DNA from: an uncultured Eubacterium sp.
GTDB taxonomy: Bacteria > Bacillota > Clostridia > Peptostreptococcales > Anaerovoracaceae
NCBI GenBank assembly: GCA_902495595.1
Contig: CABUXV010000032.1
Span: forward strand, 1-25,355
Reading direction: 5' to 3'
DNA length: 25,355 nucleotides
A model generated the notes under the pieces. It did not search any database. It was not told the origin of the DNA and saw only the letters and a program-made list of their open reading frames with translations. Position 1 is the stretch's first letter; each line of letters starts with the position of its first letter. Below are positions 7,296 to 15,475 of the stretch, piece by piece. Position numbers and translations under genes: made by a program.

Positions 7296-8141
7296 CTATA
7301 TATCTATGGTTATATCAACATATGCTGTTTTATCAGCTTTGGCAAAATCGCTGCCATGAAAATCGGAACCTCGCGTTATTAAAAGGTCATATTTCCTTGC
7401 GATTTCAATAAATCTGATGCTCTGCTCAAGATTCTGGTCAGGATGAAGACATTCCAGTCCTCCAAGCCCCCTGTCCTTTAATTCCGAAACTATGGCCTCT
7501 ATATTTTTATAAAACTCCTCGCTTCCCGCATCACCTATATGCCTTGTCTGTATAGGATGCGCCAAAACCGCAATCCCTCCGGCATCATTGATAAGTTTCA
7601 CAGCATCAGCTGAACTTATCTTTTCTTTCTTTACCGAACGCGCAATTTCGCTTCCGAGCAATTTTTTACTGTCAAAGGCCTGCTGAACGCTTTTCGCATA
7701 TCCCTTATCTACAAGCGCTCTTGCTATAACCGGTTTTCCTATAAATTTATTAGGCTGTATATCTGCAAGGTCCTTTTCTGAAATTTCATATCCCATACTG
7801 TTAAGCGCTGCAATAAGACGCCCATTTCTTCTTCGGCGTTTTTGAAGTAAATCATCAAGAACAGATAAAAGTTTCTCATTTTTTGTATCTATATTGTAAC
7901 CTAAAATATGAGTCCCGATACCGCTGTCCGTTTTAGCTGCAAGCTCTATGCCCGCAATTACCTTAATTCCTGCCTTTTTTCCGGCGTCTAAAGCCTCTTT
8001 TATACCATCAATTCCATCATGGTCCGTTATAGCTATCTTTTCGTATCCCAGTTTTTTTGCACTAAAAACGATGTCTTCGGGATATGACATTCCATCGGAA
8101 TAAATTGTATGAATATGAAAATCAACCTTATATTCAGTCAT
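7296..8141 (-). CDS. PHP-domain phosphoesterase (YciV/TrpH, RNase AM type)
   Basis: Family members hydrolyse 3',5'-bisphosphate nucleotides or short RNAs from the 5' end. I chose the ATG at 8141 (281 residues) because the protein then begins MTEYKVDFHIHTIYSDG, with GAGG upstream; the longer frame to 8183 overlaps the preceding gene. Metal ligands are visible: H9 and H11 (HIHT), D16, D40/H41 in ITDHD, E66 in AGIEL, the HPIQ histidine and GSDFHG near the end. An inserted helical region (about 95-175) is normal for the family. It overlaps nothing and lies 4 bases after the DJ-1 gene, so it is last in the ABC operon. Confidence 0.88.
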   Translation of the reverse strand: MTEYKVDFHIHTIYSDGMSYPEDIVFSAKKLGYEKIAITDHDGIDGIKEALDAGKKAGIKVIAGIELAAKTDSGIGTHILGYNIDTKNEKLLSVLDDLLQKRRRRNGRLIAALNSMGYEISEKDLADIQPNKFIGKPVIARALVDKGYAKSVQQAFDSKKLLGSEIARSVKKEKISSADAVKLINDAGGIAVLAHPIQTRHIGDAGSEEFYKNIEAIVSELKDRGLGGLECLHPDQNLEQSIRFIEIARKYDLLITRGSDFHGSDFAKADKTAYVDITIDI

Positions 8142-8145
8142 CTTA

Positions 8146-8694
8146 CTATCCTCTGTCCAAAAGCAGCCCCTTTGCAACATCATCCGCTGTCTCTTTGCCT
8201 TTTATTTTCTCTATAATCGCAAGGGCAAATTTCATGGCAAAAGCCGGTCCCTTGCCTGTAAGCACATTTCCATCTTCTATTATTTCCGCATTTATAGGGA
8301 TTATATTATCAAGATGTTTTTCAAAGCCGGGATATATAGTCGCAGTTTTTCCTGTAAGAGCTGAATGACCTGCCAGGACCATTGGAGCAGCGCATATAGC
8401 CGCTAAATTCTTCCCTATTTGAGAAAATTTCTCTATTACATCAAAGAGACCTTTATGTTGTCTAAGGTTTTCCGCTCCCGGCATCCCTCCGGGAAGAACT
8501 ATCATTTCACAGCTGTCATAATCGGCATCATCAAATATTATGTCCGCCTCGACCTTTATTCCGTGAGCTCCTTCTACTATTCTTTCCTCCGCTACTGAAA
8601 CAAGCTTCACATCTATATCTGCTCTTCTCAGCAAATCGACGACAGTAAGAGCCTCTATCTCTTCAAAGCCTTTAGCTAAATGAACGTAAACCAT
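8146..8694 (-). CDS. DJ-1/PfpI family protein (YajL/ThiJ-like)
   Basis: This 182-residue protein has the class I glutamine-amidotransferase-like fold of DJ-1. The nucleophile elbow is LAAICAAPMVLA with C101, and the conserved acid lies in GFEEIEA near the N-terminus. ALTGKTATIYPGFE is the typical following segment. Relatives act as redox-sensitive chaperones or proposed glyoxalase/deglycase enzymes; the exact activity cannot be read from sequence. The start codon lies 1 base after the permease stop, with GGAGG upstream. Its place in a nucleoside-type transporter operon is unusual. Confidence 0.88.
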   Translation of the reverse strand: MVYVHLAKGFEEIEALTVVDLLRRADIDVKLVSVAEERIVEGAHGIKVEADIIFDDADYDSCEMIVLPGGMPGAENLRQHKGLFDVIEKFSQIGKNLAAICAAPMVLAGHSALTGKTATIYPGFEKHLDNIIPINAEIIEDGNVLTGKGPAFAMKFALAIIEKIKGKETADDVAKGLLLDRG

Positions 8695-8695
8695 A

Positions 8696-9622
8696 TCATC
8701 TTTCCTCCCTGAAATAATTATTCCCCAAATCGGCCGGCGGCTGGCTTTCTTTCTTTTTCTTATAAGTACTGAAAATTACTATGAGTATTGTAGCTACATA
8801 AGGAATCATGTCAACGAGATATTGGGATACCCCAAAACCCATAGCTTGCAGTTTAAGTCCTAAAATGCTCAGTCCTCCGAAAAGTGCTCCCCCGAAGAAT
8901 CCTTTAATCGGATTCCATGCAACAAAGATTACAAGAGCAACAGCAATCCATCCTCTGCCGTTTACAATGTTTTCCTGCCATATAGGCATACGAACGAGCG
9001 AAAGATAAGCCCCTCCAAGTCCGCATAAAGCTCCGCCCATCAGTATATGAGCGTATTTATACAAATTGACATTTATCCCGGAAGCATCAGCCGCCGCATT
9101 GTTTTCTCCCATGGCTTTAAGGTTAAGGCCCATTCTTGTTTTATACATATATACAGCAGCCAGCGCGCATATTACATAGCTCAGATATACGAATATATCC
9201 TGCTGAAAAAATATGGGGCCTATTACCGGTATATCTCCGAGCAAAGGTATTGACATTTTACTGAAAAACGCAGTTATATCCGATGGAGCATTGGCTCCGA
9301 GCAAAGGCTCTCCGACAAACTGAGCAAATCCTGTACCGAATATGGTAAGAGTCAATCCGCATACCACCTGATTGGCTCTCAATGACACCGTCAGAAATCC
9401 GAATATCAGTGCTCCTCCTGCGCCTGCCAGCGCAGCTGCTATAAGAGCCGCTCCGGGGCTTGCAGTATTCATTCCTGCCAAAAATCCCATTACTGCCCCC
9501 ATAAGCATCATACCTTCAACTCCCAGATTCATGCTTCCTGATTTTTCAGTTATGAGTTCACCAACTGTGGCAAATACCAGAGGAGTTCCCGCCACTATAC
9601 AAGACGCCAAAAATTCTACCAT
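8696..9622 (-). CDS. ABC transporter permease, BMP/nucleoside-type (NupQ-like)
   Basis: This is the second membrane subunit of the importer. Its 308 residues are mostly hydrophobic, with about 8-10 membrane segments. The N-terminus carries the family block GTPLVFATVGELITEKSG, followed by MNLGVEGMMLMGAVMGF. The loop YKTRMGLNLKAMGENNAAADASGINV is the EAA-like cytoplasmic loop that contacts the ATPase. It starts 2 bases after the other permease stop, with GGAGG inside that gene. Confidence 0.92.
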   Translation of the reverse strand: MVEFLASCIVAGTPLVFATVGELITEKSGSMNLGVEGMMLMGAVMGFLAGMNTASPGAALIAAALAGAGGALIFGFLTVSLRANQVVCGLTLTIFGTGFAQFVGEPLLGANAPSDITAFFSKMSIPLLGDIPVIGPIFFQQDIFVYLSYVICALAAVYMYKTRMGLNLKAMGENNAAADASGINVNLYKYAHILMGGALCGLGGAYLSLVRMPIWQENIVNGRGWIAVALVIFVAWNPIKGFFGGALFGGLSILGLKLQAMGFGVSQYLVDMIPYVATILIVIFSTYKKKKESQPPADLGNNYFREER

Positions 9623-9624
9623 TG

Positions 9625-10698
9625 TTAAGCCACCTCCTTGGTATTTCTTCCAAAATGAACTTTGTATCTCATGAAAAATTCACTTCCCAAAACAAAGAAC
9701 AAAATAAGACCCTGTACGATATCCGCTACAGCGCTCGATACTCCCAAAGCTATCTGTATATAATCTCCGCCCTGTACAAGCATAGCAAATACAGTACATA
9801 TTATCAGAGCATATCCTGCATTTAATTTTGAAAGCCATGCCGTTATTATAGCGGTAAATCCATATCCGTTAGCAACTCCGAATACTAAAGTTTTCTCAAC
9901 AGCCGAAACCTGTATCATTCCGGTTATTCCGCAAAGTCCGCCTGAAATAAGCATAGCCACAACTATTATTCTGCTGATGTTCATTCCTGCATATCTTGCC
10001 GTCTCTATACTTTCTCCTACAACTGCGATTTCATATCCACGCTTCGTATGATTCATAAAGAAATAAACCGCAACTGTGGCTATTATAGCCAATATCCAGC
10101 CTATATGTATTCCTCCAAATGACGGCAGTATAGCATTTTCCGAAAAGGATTCCACACGCGGAAATCCATTTACAGAAGGGTCTCTCCATGGTCCATACTG
10201 TAAATACGTTACAAATTTTATTGCAACGTAATTTAACATAAGGGTAAATATGGTTTCATTCGTCCCAAGTTTTGCTTTAAATATGGCCGGAATAAAAGCC
10301 CATATTCCTCCGCATACCGCAGCAGCCAGTATCATGAGTAAAATCATGAAAACTTTCGGCATATCGGGGCTGAGATTCAGCGCAACCCAGCTTGCGCCCA
10401 AAGCGCCCATTGTAATCTGTCCCTCGGCGCCTATATTCCAAAATTTCATTTTAAATGCCACTATAATTCCAAGAGAAGTTATAATCAGAGGAACAGCCTT
10501 TACTATAGTCTGTTTTATCCTGAGTTCTGTTCCCAGCGACCCCATTATAATTTCCTTAAAAATATGAAATGGATTAAGCCCGAAAATCAAAAGTATCAAT
10601 CCTGCAAACACGATGGAAAGAGCTATCGCCAAAAGAGTTATGAGTATTTCTCTCTTTTGAGGCAGGTTATCACGTTTAGTTATCCTTATAAAATCCAT
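9625..10698 (-). CDS. ABC transporter permease, BMP/nucleoside-type (NupP-like)
   Basis: This is the first membrane subunit, 357 residues. Hydrophobic segments begin at about residue 20 (ILITLLAIALSIVFAGL). Family landmarks are FKMKFWNIGAEGQITMGALGA and the ATPase-contact loop HTKRGYEIAVVGESIETARYAGMN. It overlaps the ATPase stop by one base (TGATG), which implies tight translational coupling and equal subunit supply. Confidence 0.93.
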   Translation of the reverse strand: MDFIRITKRDNLPQKREILITLLAIALSIVFAGLILLIFGLNPFHIFKEIIMGSLGTELRIKQTIVKAVPLIITSLGIIVAFKMKFWNIGAEGQITMGALGASWVALNLSPDMPKVFMILLMILAAAVCGGIWAFIPAIFKAKLGTNETIFTLMLNYVAIKFVTYLQYGPWRDPSVNGFPRVESFSENAILPSFGGIHIGWILAIIATVAVYFFMNHTKRGYEIAVVGESIETARYAGMNISRIIVVAMLISGGLCGITGMIQVSAVEKTLVFGVANGYGFTAIITAWLSKLNAGYALIICTVFAMLVQGGDYIQIALGVSSAVADIVQGLILFFVLGSEFFMRYKVHFGRNTKEVA

Positions 10699-12227
10699 CA
10701 GCCGGCCACCTCCTGCTCATCATCTTTTATTTTCCCTGTCATCAGCAATCCTATATCTTCTTTTGTGACTTCGTCAGGATTCACTATTCCTGTAATTTCT
10801 CCATGACATAATACGATTATTCTGTCACATAAATCCATAAGTACATCTAAGTCTTCACCGACAAAGAGAACGCCTACGCCCCTCGCCTTTTGTTCATTGA
10901 GCAAATCATATATCTTGTAAGAAGCCCCTATATCAAGACCTCTCACGGCGTACGCTGTTATAAGAACTTTTGGCGCGGAATCTATTTCACGTCCCAGCAG
11001 CACTTTCTGCACATTTCCTCCCGAGAGCTTTTTAACGGGCGTATATATATTCGGAGTTTGAATATCAAGATCTTTTACTATTTTTTCTGCTTTTTTTATA
11101 CACGGACCTCTTCTTAAAATAATACCCGGCTGATTTTGGTAATCCTTTAAAATCAAATTGTGAACAATATCCATTCCGCCTACAAGACCCATTCCCAAAC
11201 GGTCTTCAGGTATAAAGCCCATTCTTATACCCAGACGTATTATATCTCTCGGTGTCTTTCCTACGATATTGTCTCCCTCAAAATAAATTCTGCCTTTATT
11301 AACCTTAATCAGCCCGGCTATCGCCTCGCACAATTCCTTTTGTCCGCTGTTGGCAACACCTGCCACGCCTATTATCTCATGGGAATTTAAATCAAAGCTG
11401 ACATTTGACAGGGCTTCCTTTCCTTCTCCGTCGAGCACTGTTATTTCATCCAGTTTCAAAAGAGTCTCCTGATTTGAAAATTTCTTCTTATCTATAGAAA
11501 GGTCTACCTTTTTCCCTACCATCATCTCTATAAGGGATGGTATTTCCACGTCCTTTGTAACGACAGTCCCTATAGACTCGCCTTTTCTCAAAACGGTTAC
11601 TCTGTCTGAAATCTCCATAACTTCATTTAATTTATGAGTAATGATAACTACTGAACATCCCTGCTCTTTCATATTTCTTATAACGCGAAACAGCTTTTTA
11701 ATTTCCTGAGGGGTCAATACGGCTGTAGGTTCATCCATTATCAATATCTTAGCACCTCTGTAGAGTACTTTAATTATCTCAAGCGTTTGTTTTTCACCTA
11801 CAGACATATCATATACTTTCTTATCAGGGTCTATATCAAGTCCATATTTGTCAGATAACTCTTTAACTTTTTTTGACAGTGTTTTTCCGTGAAGAAACAG
11901 ACTGCTGGGCTGTCCTATTATTATATTTTCTTTTGCAGTCATTACATCAACAAGCTTAAAATGCTGATGTATCATGCCTATCCCCTTTTTTATAGAATCC
12001 TTAGGCGATGAAAAATGAACTTCTTCTCCCTCTATTTTTATATGTCCTGTATCCGGAGTATAAATTCCGGACAGCATATTCATAAGCGTCGACTTTCCTG
12101 CGCCGTTTTCTCCCAGTAAGGCATGTACCTCTCCTTCACGTACAGAAAGATTGACATTATTATTTGCCTTAAGCGAGCCAAAAACTTTGCTTATATTTTC
12201 CATTTCTATTGCAAGATTTTTCTGCAC
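10698..12227 (-). CDS. ABC transporter double ATPase, BMP/nucleoside-type (NupO-like)
   Basis: This single 509-residue protein contains both nucleotide-binding domains of the importer. The first domain is intact: Walker A GENGAGKST (39-47), signature MSVGEKQ (141-147) and Walker B ILIMDEP (161-167). The second domain (from about 255) has LSGGNVQKV but a degenerate Walker A (GVANSGQKE) and Walker B (ITAYAVRGLD), as is usual in this sugar/nucleoside ATPase class. The start is GTG at 12227, chosen because GGAGG lies 6 bases upstream. It is separated from the lipoprotein gene by a hairpin (12257-12295). Confidence 0.95.
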   Translation of the reverse strand: MQKNLAIEMENISKVFGSLKANNNVNLSVREGEVHALLGENGAGKSTLMNMLSGIYTPDTGHIKIEGEEVHFSSPKDSIKKGIGMIHQHFKLVDVMTAKENIIIGQPSSLFLHGKTLSKKVKELSDKYGLDIDPDKKVYDMSVGEKQTLEIIKVLYRGAKILIMDEPTAVLTPQEIKKLFRVIRNMKEQGCSVVIITHKLNEVMEISDRVTVLRKGESIGTVVTKDVEIPSLIEMMVGKKVDLSIDKKKFSNQETLLKLDEITVLDGEGKEALSNVSFDLNSHEIIGVAGVANSGQKELCEAIAGLIKVNKGRIYFEGDNIVGKTPRDIIRLGIRMGFIPEDRLGMGLVGGMDIVHNLILKDYQNQPGIILRRGPCIKKAEKIVKDLDIQTPNIYTPVKKLSGGNVQKVLLGREIDSAPKVLITAYAVRGLDIGASYKIYDLLNEQKARGVGVLFVGEDLDVLMDLCDRIIVLCHGEITGIVNPDEVTKEDIGLLMTGKIKDDEQEVAG

Positions 12228-12256
12228 TGTTGTCCTCCAAAATGTTCTGCATAAAA

Positions 12257-12295
12257 ATAGTATAAGGGAACCTATACGGCTCCCCTCAATACTAT
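12257..12295 (-). terminator. Hairpin between lipoprotein and ATPase genes (partial terminator/attenuator)
   Basis: The minus strand folds as ATAGTAT, a short internal bulge, then GGGAGCC paired with GGTTCCC, closed by ATACTAT and followed by UUUUU. The G-U pair exists only on the minus strand, so the structure fits that direction. It lies between the lipoprotein stop and the ATPase start and probably reduces downstream expression relative to the binding protein. Confidence 0.7.
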
Positions 12296-12324
12296 AAATT
12301 ATTTACATAAATTTTAACAATGAA

Positions 12325-13422
12325 TTAGTTGGAAGTAGCTGTTACACCTTTAACTTCCGCATTTATCTTCCAAATCTCTTCATCCGTCAAAGTCTGACCG
12401 GCTTTGCACAGTAATGAACCGTCAGTAAGCTTAATTTCGCCTGAGAATACGTCAAATTCACCCTTTTCCATCTTAGCTTTTATATCGTTTATTTTCTTGG
12501 CAGCGTCTTCCGGAACCGCAGAACCCAAATCATCAATACAAATCATTCCGCTTTCCATTGAACCATAGCTGCTGAACGGTACAGTACCGCTTGGCTTGAA
12601 CTCGCCGTTTACGATTTTTTCAAATGTCGGTGTGAAATATGCTGAAAGATTCCAATATGGAGCAGTTAAATAATAATCTCCTGCGACATTGTTTTTATAG
12701 TTCCAACCTGTAGTATACACGCCGGCTTCTTTAGCTGCAAGCTGCGTTGCCGTAGAATCGGAGTGATAGGTCAGCGCATCGCATCCTGCTGCTATAAGCT
12801 GCTCTGCTGCTGTCTTTTCAAGTTCAGCGTCTCCCCATGTATTGATATATATAACTTTCACTTCAACATCAGGATTTATAGCCTGAGCTCCGAGCGTAAA
12901 CGCATTTATACCAATCTGCACTTCAGTAAGCGGGAATGCTGCAACATAACCTAATGTTCCGGTTTTGCTTGCCGCTGCCGCTGCCATACCGCTGAGATAT
13001 CTGGCTTCTTCCATTGAACCAAAGAAGTTTTCCATATTTGTTTCATTCTGATATATGCCTGAGAAATGCAGGAATGTTATATCGTCATAATCTCCTGAAT
13101 TCGCAAGCTCGTCCAGAATTTCACCGTAACCGAATGAGCCGCCTACGATTATAGTACAGCCCTGGTCTATGAAGTTTGTAACGGCATCTTTAATAGCCTG
13201 CGCATCACCTTCACCGAGATTCTCCTTGTACAATAATTCCAATCCGTTTTCTTCGGCCGATTCTTCAAGCGCTTCGTTCATTCCCTGGGTAAATCCTCCA
13301 TCATTGATGTTTCCGATATAGAGCGCGCCGACTTTTCCGTTTTCTCCGCCTTTTTCATCACCGCAAGCAGTAAATGCGAAGACCATTACCAAAGCCAACA
13401 TTACTACAAGTAATTTTTTCAT
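12325..13422 (-). CDS. BMP-family substrate-binding lipoprotein
   Basis: This is the extracellular receptor of the importer; relatives (BmpA, PnrA, NupN) bind purine nucleosides. I chose the ATG at 13422 (365 residues) because it gives a proper lipoprotein signal MKKLLVVMLALVMVFAFTAC with lipid-anchored C20 and has GGAGGAAG upstream. The longer frame to 13554 runs back through the promoter. Mature motifs include VGALYIGNINDGGFTQGMNE and GTLGYVAAFPLTEVQIGINAF, the ligand-pocket strands of the family. The adjacent xpt gene supports a purine nucleoside or base as ligand, but this is inferred. Confidence 0.93.
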   Translation of the reverse strand: MKKLLVVMLALVMVFAFTACGDEKGGENGKVGALYIGNINDGGFTQGMNEALEESAEENGLELLYKENLGEGDAQAIKDAVTNFIDQGCTIIVGGSFGYGEILDELANSGDYDDITFLHFSGIYQNETNMENFFGSMEEARYLSGMAAAAASKTGTLGYVAAFPLTEVQIGINAFTLGAQAINPDVEVKVIYINTWGDAELEKTAAEQLIAAGCDALTYHSDSTATQLAAKEAGVYTTGWNYKNNVAGDYYLTAPYWNLSAYFTPTFEKIVNGEFKPSGTVPFSSYGSMESGMICIDDLGSAVPEDAAKKINDIKAKMEKGEFDVFSGEIKLTDGSLLCKAGQTLTDEEIWKINAEVKGVTATSN

Positions 13423-13467
13423 GTTATTCTTCCTCCGTCTCATTGTGAATAAATAGAATACATTTAT

Positions 13468-13496
13468 ATTATAATGGTTATTCTTCCTCGATCCAA
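13468..13496 (-). promoter_or_regulatory. Sigma-A promoter of the ABC importer operon
   Basis: TTGGAT (13491-13496), a 17-base spacer and a perfect TATAAT (13468-13473) are present on the minus strand. The predicted transcript starts near 13461, leaving about a 40-base leader. That is too short for a purine riboswitch. Confidence 0.75.
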
Positions 13497-13537
13497 CAAA
13501 AAATCCCTTTGCAGCAGGAACTTTTTTACAAAAAAAA

Positions 13538-13567
13538 GATAAAGTTCGTATCATTCCGAACTTTATC
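13538..13567 (-). terminator. Intrinsic terminator of xpt
   Basis: An 11-base stem, GATAAAGTTCG (13538-13548) with CGAACTTTATC (13557-13567), is followed on the minus strand by eight U residues. It lies about 43 bases after the xpt stop. The plus strand also carries a T-run, so it may work both ways. Confidence 0.88.
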
Positions 13568-13609
13568 AGTTTTTTTAATTTTAATATTACAATTATTGCT
13601 GTTTTTTTC

Positions 13610-14182
13610 TTATTTAAAAGTTATAACTCCGTCTTCAATCTTTTCTATAACTGCAAGAGATTCAACGCAATATCCTGCGCTCCTGATTTTATCGCCGCCT
13701 CCCTGAAAGCCTTTTTCTATTACAGCTCCTACGCCGGCAACACTTGCGCCCGCCTGACGAACGATATTAACAAGCGCCATAGAAGCCTCTCCATGAGCCA
13801 TAAAATCGTCTATTATAAGAACATTGTCACTTTCATCGATAAATTTCTTTGAAACTTTGAATACAGATACGGTTCCCTTCGTAAATGATTTAGCTTCCGC
13901 CTCATAAAATCCTTCTGTCATAGTACTGGGTACCGCCTTTTTTGCAAATACAACGGGAGGATATCCAAAGTAAGGTGCTGTCATACAGGCAACAGCTATA
14001 CCGCTTGCCTCGACAGTTAAAATCTTATTTATTTCACAGTTCTTAAATCTGTTTTTAAATTCTTTGCCAAGTCTTCCGAGAAACTCTACGTCAAGTTTAT
14101 GATTCAAAAAATTATCAACTTTTACTATCTGAGTTCCTATTGCGACGCCTTCGTTAAGAATTTTGTTCTTTAATTCTTCCAT
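13610..14182 (-). CDS. xpt: Xanthine phosphoribosyltransferase
   Basis: This enzyme converts xanthine (and less well guanine) plus PRPP to the nucleotide. The 190-residue length matches Xpt. The start at 14182 gives MEELKNKILNEG, as in Bacillus Xpt; a TTG at 14194 is too close to the AGG to be used. The PRPP-binding loop is VLIIDDFMAHGEA (121-133), and LTVEASGIAVA plus the STMTEGFYEAEAKSFTK loop are typical. No guanine riboswitch is visible in the 54 bases before it. It may be transcribed with the coiled-coil gene upstream. Confidence 0.93.
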   Translation of the reverse strand: MEELKNKILNEGVAIGTQIVKVDNFLNHKLDVEFLGRLGKEFKNRFKNCEINKILTVEASGIAVACMTAPYFGYPPVVFAKKAVPSTMTEGFYEAEAKSFTKGTVSVFKVSKKFIDESDNVLIIDDFMAHGEASMALVNIVRQAGASVAGVGAVIEKGFQGGGDKIRSAGYCVESLAVIEKIEDGVITFK

Positions 14183-14235
14183 CTGTAAGCACAACCTATC
14201 TTAATTTTTATCTGAACATCGGTTATTATATTAAA

Positions 14236-15264
14236 TTATTTAGCGTCTTCCTTAAATAGTTCCTCAAGACCTTCAAAAGATATTTCATCAGTTTTCTCTG
14301 TATTTTCCGATTCGCTGCTGCTAAGCTCCGGCAGGTCAATATCTATATTGTCGAGATTGATCTCATGTATATCGGAAATGTCCACAGCCTCCGCTGAAAC
14401 AGTTTCCTCAGGTTTTGCAGTCAGTTCCTCCAGCGTAAAATTCGTTTCTTCCGCCCTGTCTGATACCTCAACATCGTATGTAGCAGCATCTTCCTTAACT
14501 TCAGGAGATTCTTCGGAAACAGACATATTCTCTGCTGCGGCCGCAGGAGTTATATCCGGTACAGGAGTTTCTATGGTATTTTCAACTTCAATTTCTTCTG
14601 CCGGAAAATCAACTATGCCGCTGTGTTCAACAACATCCCAATTTATTGAATCTTCCTCCGGAAGCTTGCTCTTTAAGCTGTCCATTTTCCCTGCAGTTCT
14701 CAGGATATTCGTTTTGATTTCGTTAAATTCCTCTTCCATGGCATTTATCTGCTGATTGTATTTGTTTTTAAGAGCCGAAAGTTTTTCTTTTTCTGCCTCA
14801 AGCTCTGCTCTCATCGCTGCTTTCTCTGCCTCTACCGCCTGTCTTGCTGCATTCAGTTCATCGCTTATAGCCTGCTTTTCGGCGTCTATTCCTACTCTCA
14901 TCTGCTCAAGCTCATTTTCCTGTATTGAAACTTGTTCTCTTCCTTCTGCCAGTATACTTTCAACTTCGCTCTTTGCCTGATTGATAATCTCATTGCTGCT
15001 TTTCTTTGCTTCCATAATAAGGCTTACGTACAGTTCGTTGTTATCATCGTATTTCTGATATTTATCCTTTAAGGATACTATCTCACCCTCATAAGCATTT
15101 TCCAAGTCCTCTATATTTTTTTCATATAAATCACAAAGCTGCTGCATACAGTCATATACATCATCTTTATCGAATCCATCTTCAGAAGCTTTCTTAATAT
15201 TCATGCCTTTAAGAAGTCCTATAACGGTTTCTCTTCTCTGTTCAGTTAATGCATTTTTATCCAT
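14236..15264 (-). CDS. DivIVA-like coiled-coil protein
   Basis: The ATG at 15264 (342 residues) follows AGAGG at good spacing; a longer frame adds nine residues. Residues about 15-60 (LLKGMNIKKASEDGFDKDDVYDCMQQLCDLYE) resemble the DivIVA head, where a GF-x-x-x-x-V pattern precedes the helix. Residues about 45-205 are one long coiled coil rich in E, K, A and Q (for example AARQAVEAEKAAMRAELEAE). The last 130 residues are acidic, low in complexity and probably disordered, ending in FEGLEELFKEDAK. DivIVA-type proteins act as scaffolds at poles and septa; that role is inferred. The divergent gene at 15476 begins about 210 bases away. Confidence 0.75.
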   Translation of the reverse strand: MDKNALTEQRRETVIGLLKGMNIKKASEDGFDKDDVYDCMQQLCDLYEKNIEDLENAYEGEIVSLKDKYQKYDDNNELYVSLIMEAKKSSNEIINQAKSEVESILAEGREQVSIQENELEQMRVGIDAEKQAISDELNAARQAVEAEKAAMRAELEAEKEKLSALKNKYNQQINAMEEEFNEIKTNILRTAGKMDSLKSKLPEEDSINWDVVEHSGIVDFPAEEIEVENTIETPVPDITPAAAAENMSVSEESPEVKEDAATYDVEVSDRAEETNFTLEELTAKPEETVSAEAVDISDIHEINLDNIDIDLPELSSSESENTEKTDEISFEGLEELFKEDAK

Positions 15265-15320
15265 TTGTAAAACCTCTTTTTTTCTCCTCAATATTATAAG
15301 AATTAAAATATATATTATGT

Positions 15321-15329
15321 ATTATAACA
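15321..15329 (-). promoter_or_regulatory. Extended -10 promoter of the DivIVA-like gene
   Basis: The minus strand carries TGTTATAAT: a perfect TATAAT (15321-15326) with the extended TGn at 15327-15329. No good -35 is present, as expected for this promoter class. Transcription would start near 15314. Confidence 0.6.
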
Positions 15330-15378
15330 TCTACATATAGTTTTGTCTCCTAAAAACTGTAATTTTTTCACATTTTAG

Positions 15379-15408
15379 TTGACTTTAAAGCTCTGTTGGG
15401 GATATTAT
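15379..15408 (+). promoter_or_regulatory. Sigma-A promoter of the gene at 15476
   Basis: TTGACT (15379-15384), an 18-base spacer and TATTAT (15403-15408) read toward 15476. A small hairpin GTCTC/GAGAC (about 15416-15432) then lies in the leader before the AGGGGGAAG ribosome binding site. Confidence 0.65.
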
Positions 15409-15475
15409 ATTAAGAGTCTCTTTACAGGAGACGCCTTCTTTGTGATTATAAATCGATAAAGCAGGGGGAAGAAAT

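Noticed and set aside
10698..12227. Broken second nucleotide-binding domain in the ABC ATPase
   Set aside because: Degenerate Walker motifs in the second half are normal for this class of double ATPase and do not mean loss of function.
13423..13554. Longer BMP lipoprotein start (to 13554)
   Set aside because: It would place 44 residues before the signal peptide and run through the promoter.
14183..14235. Guanine riboswitch before xpt
   Set aside because: Only about 53 bases separate xpt from the upstream gene and none of the conserved riboswitch core is visible.
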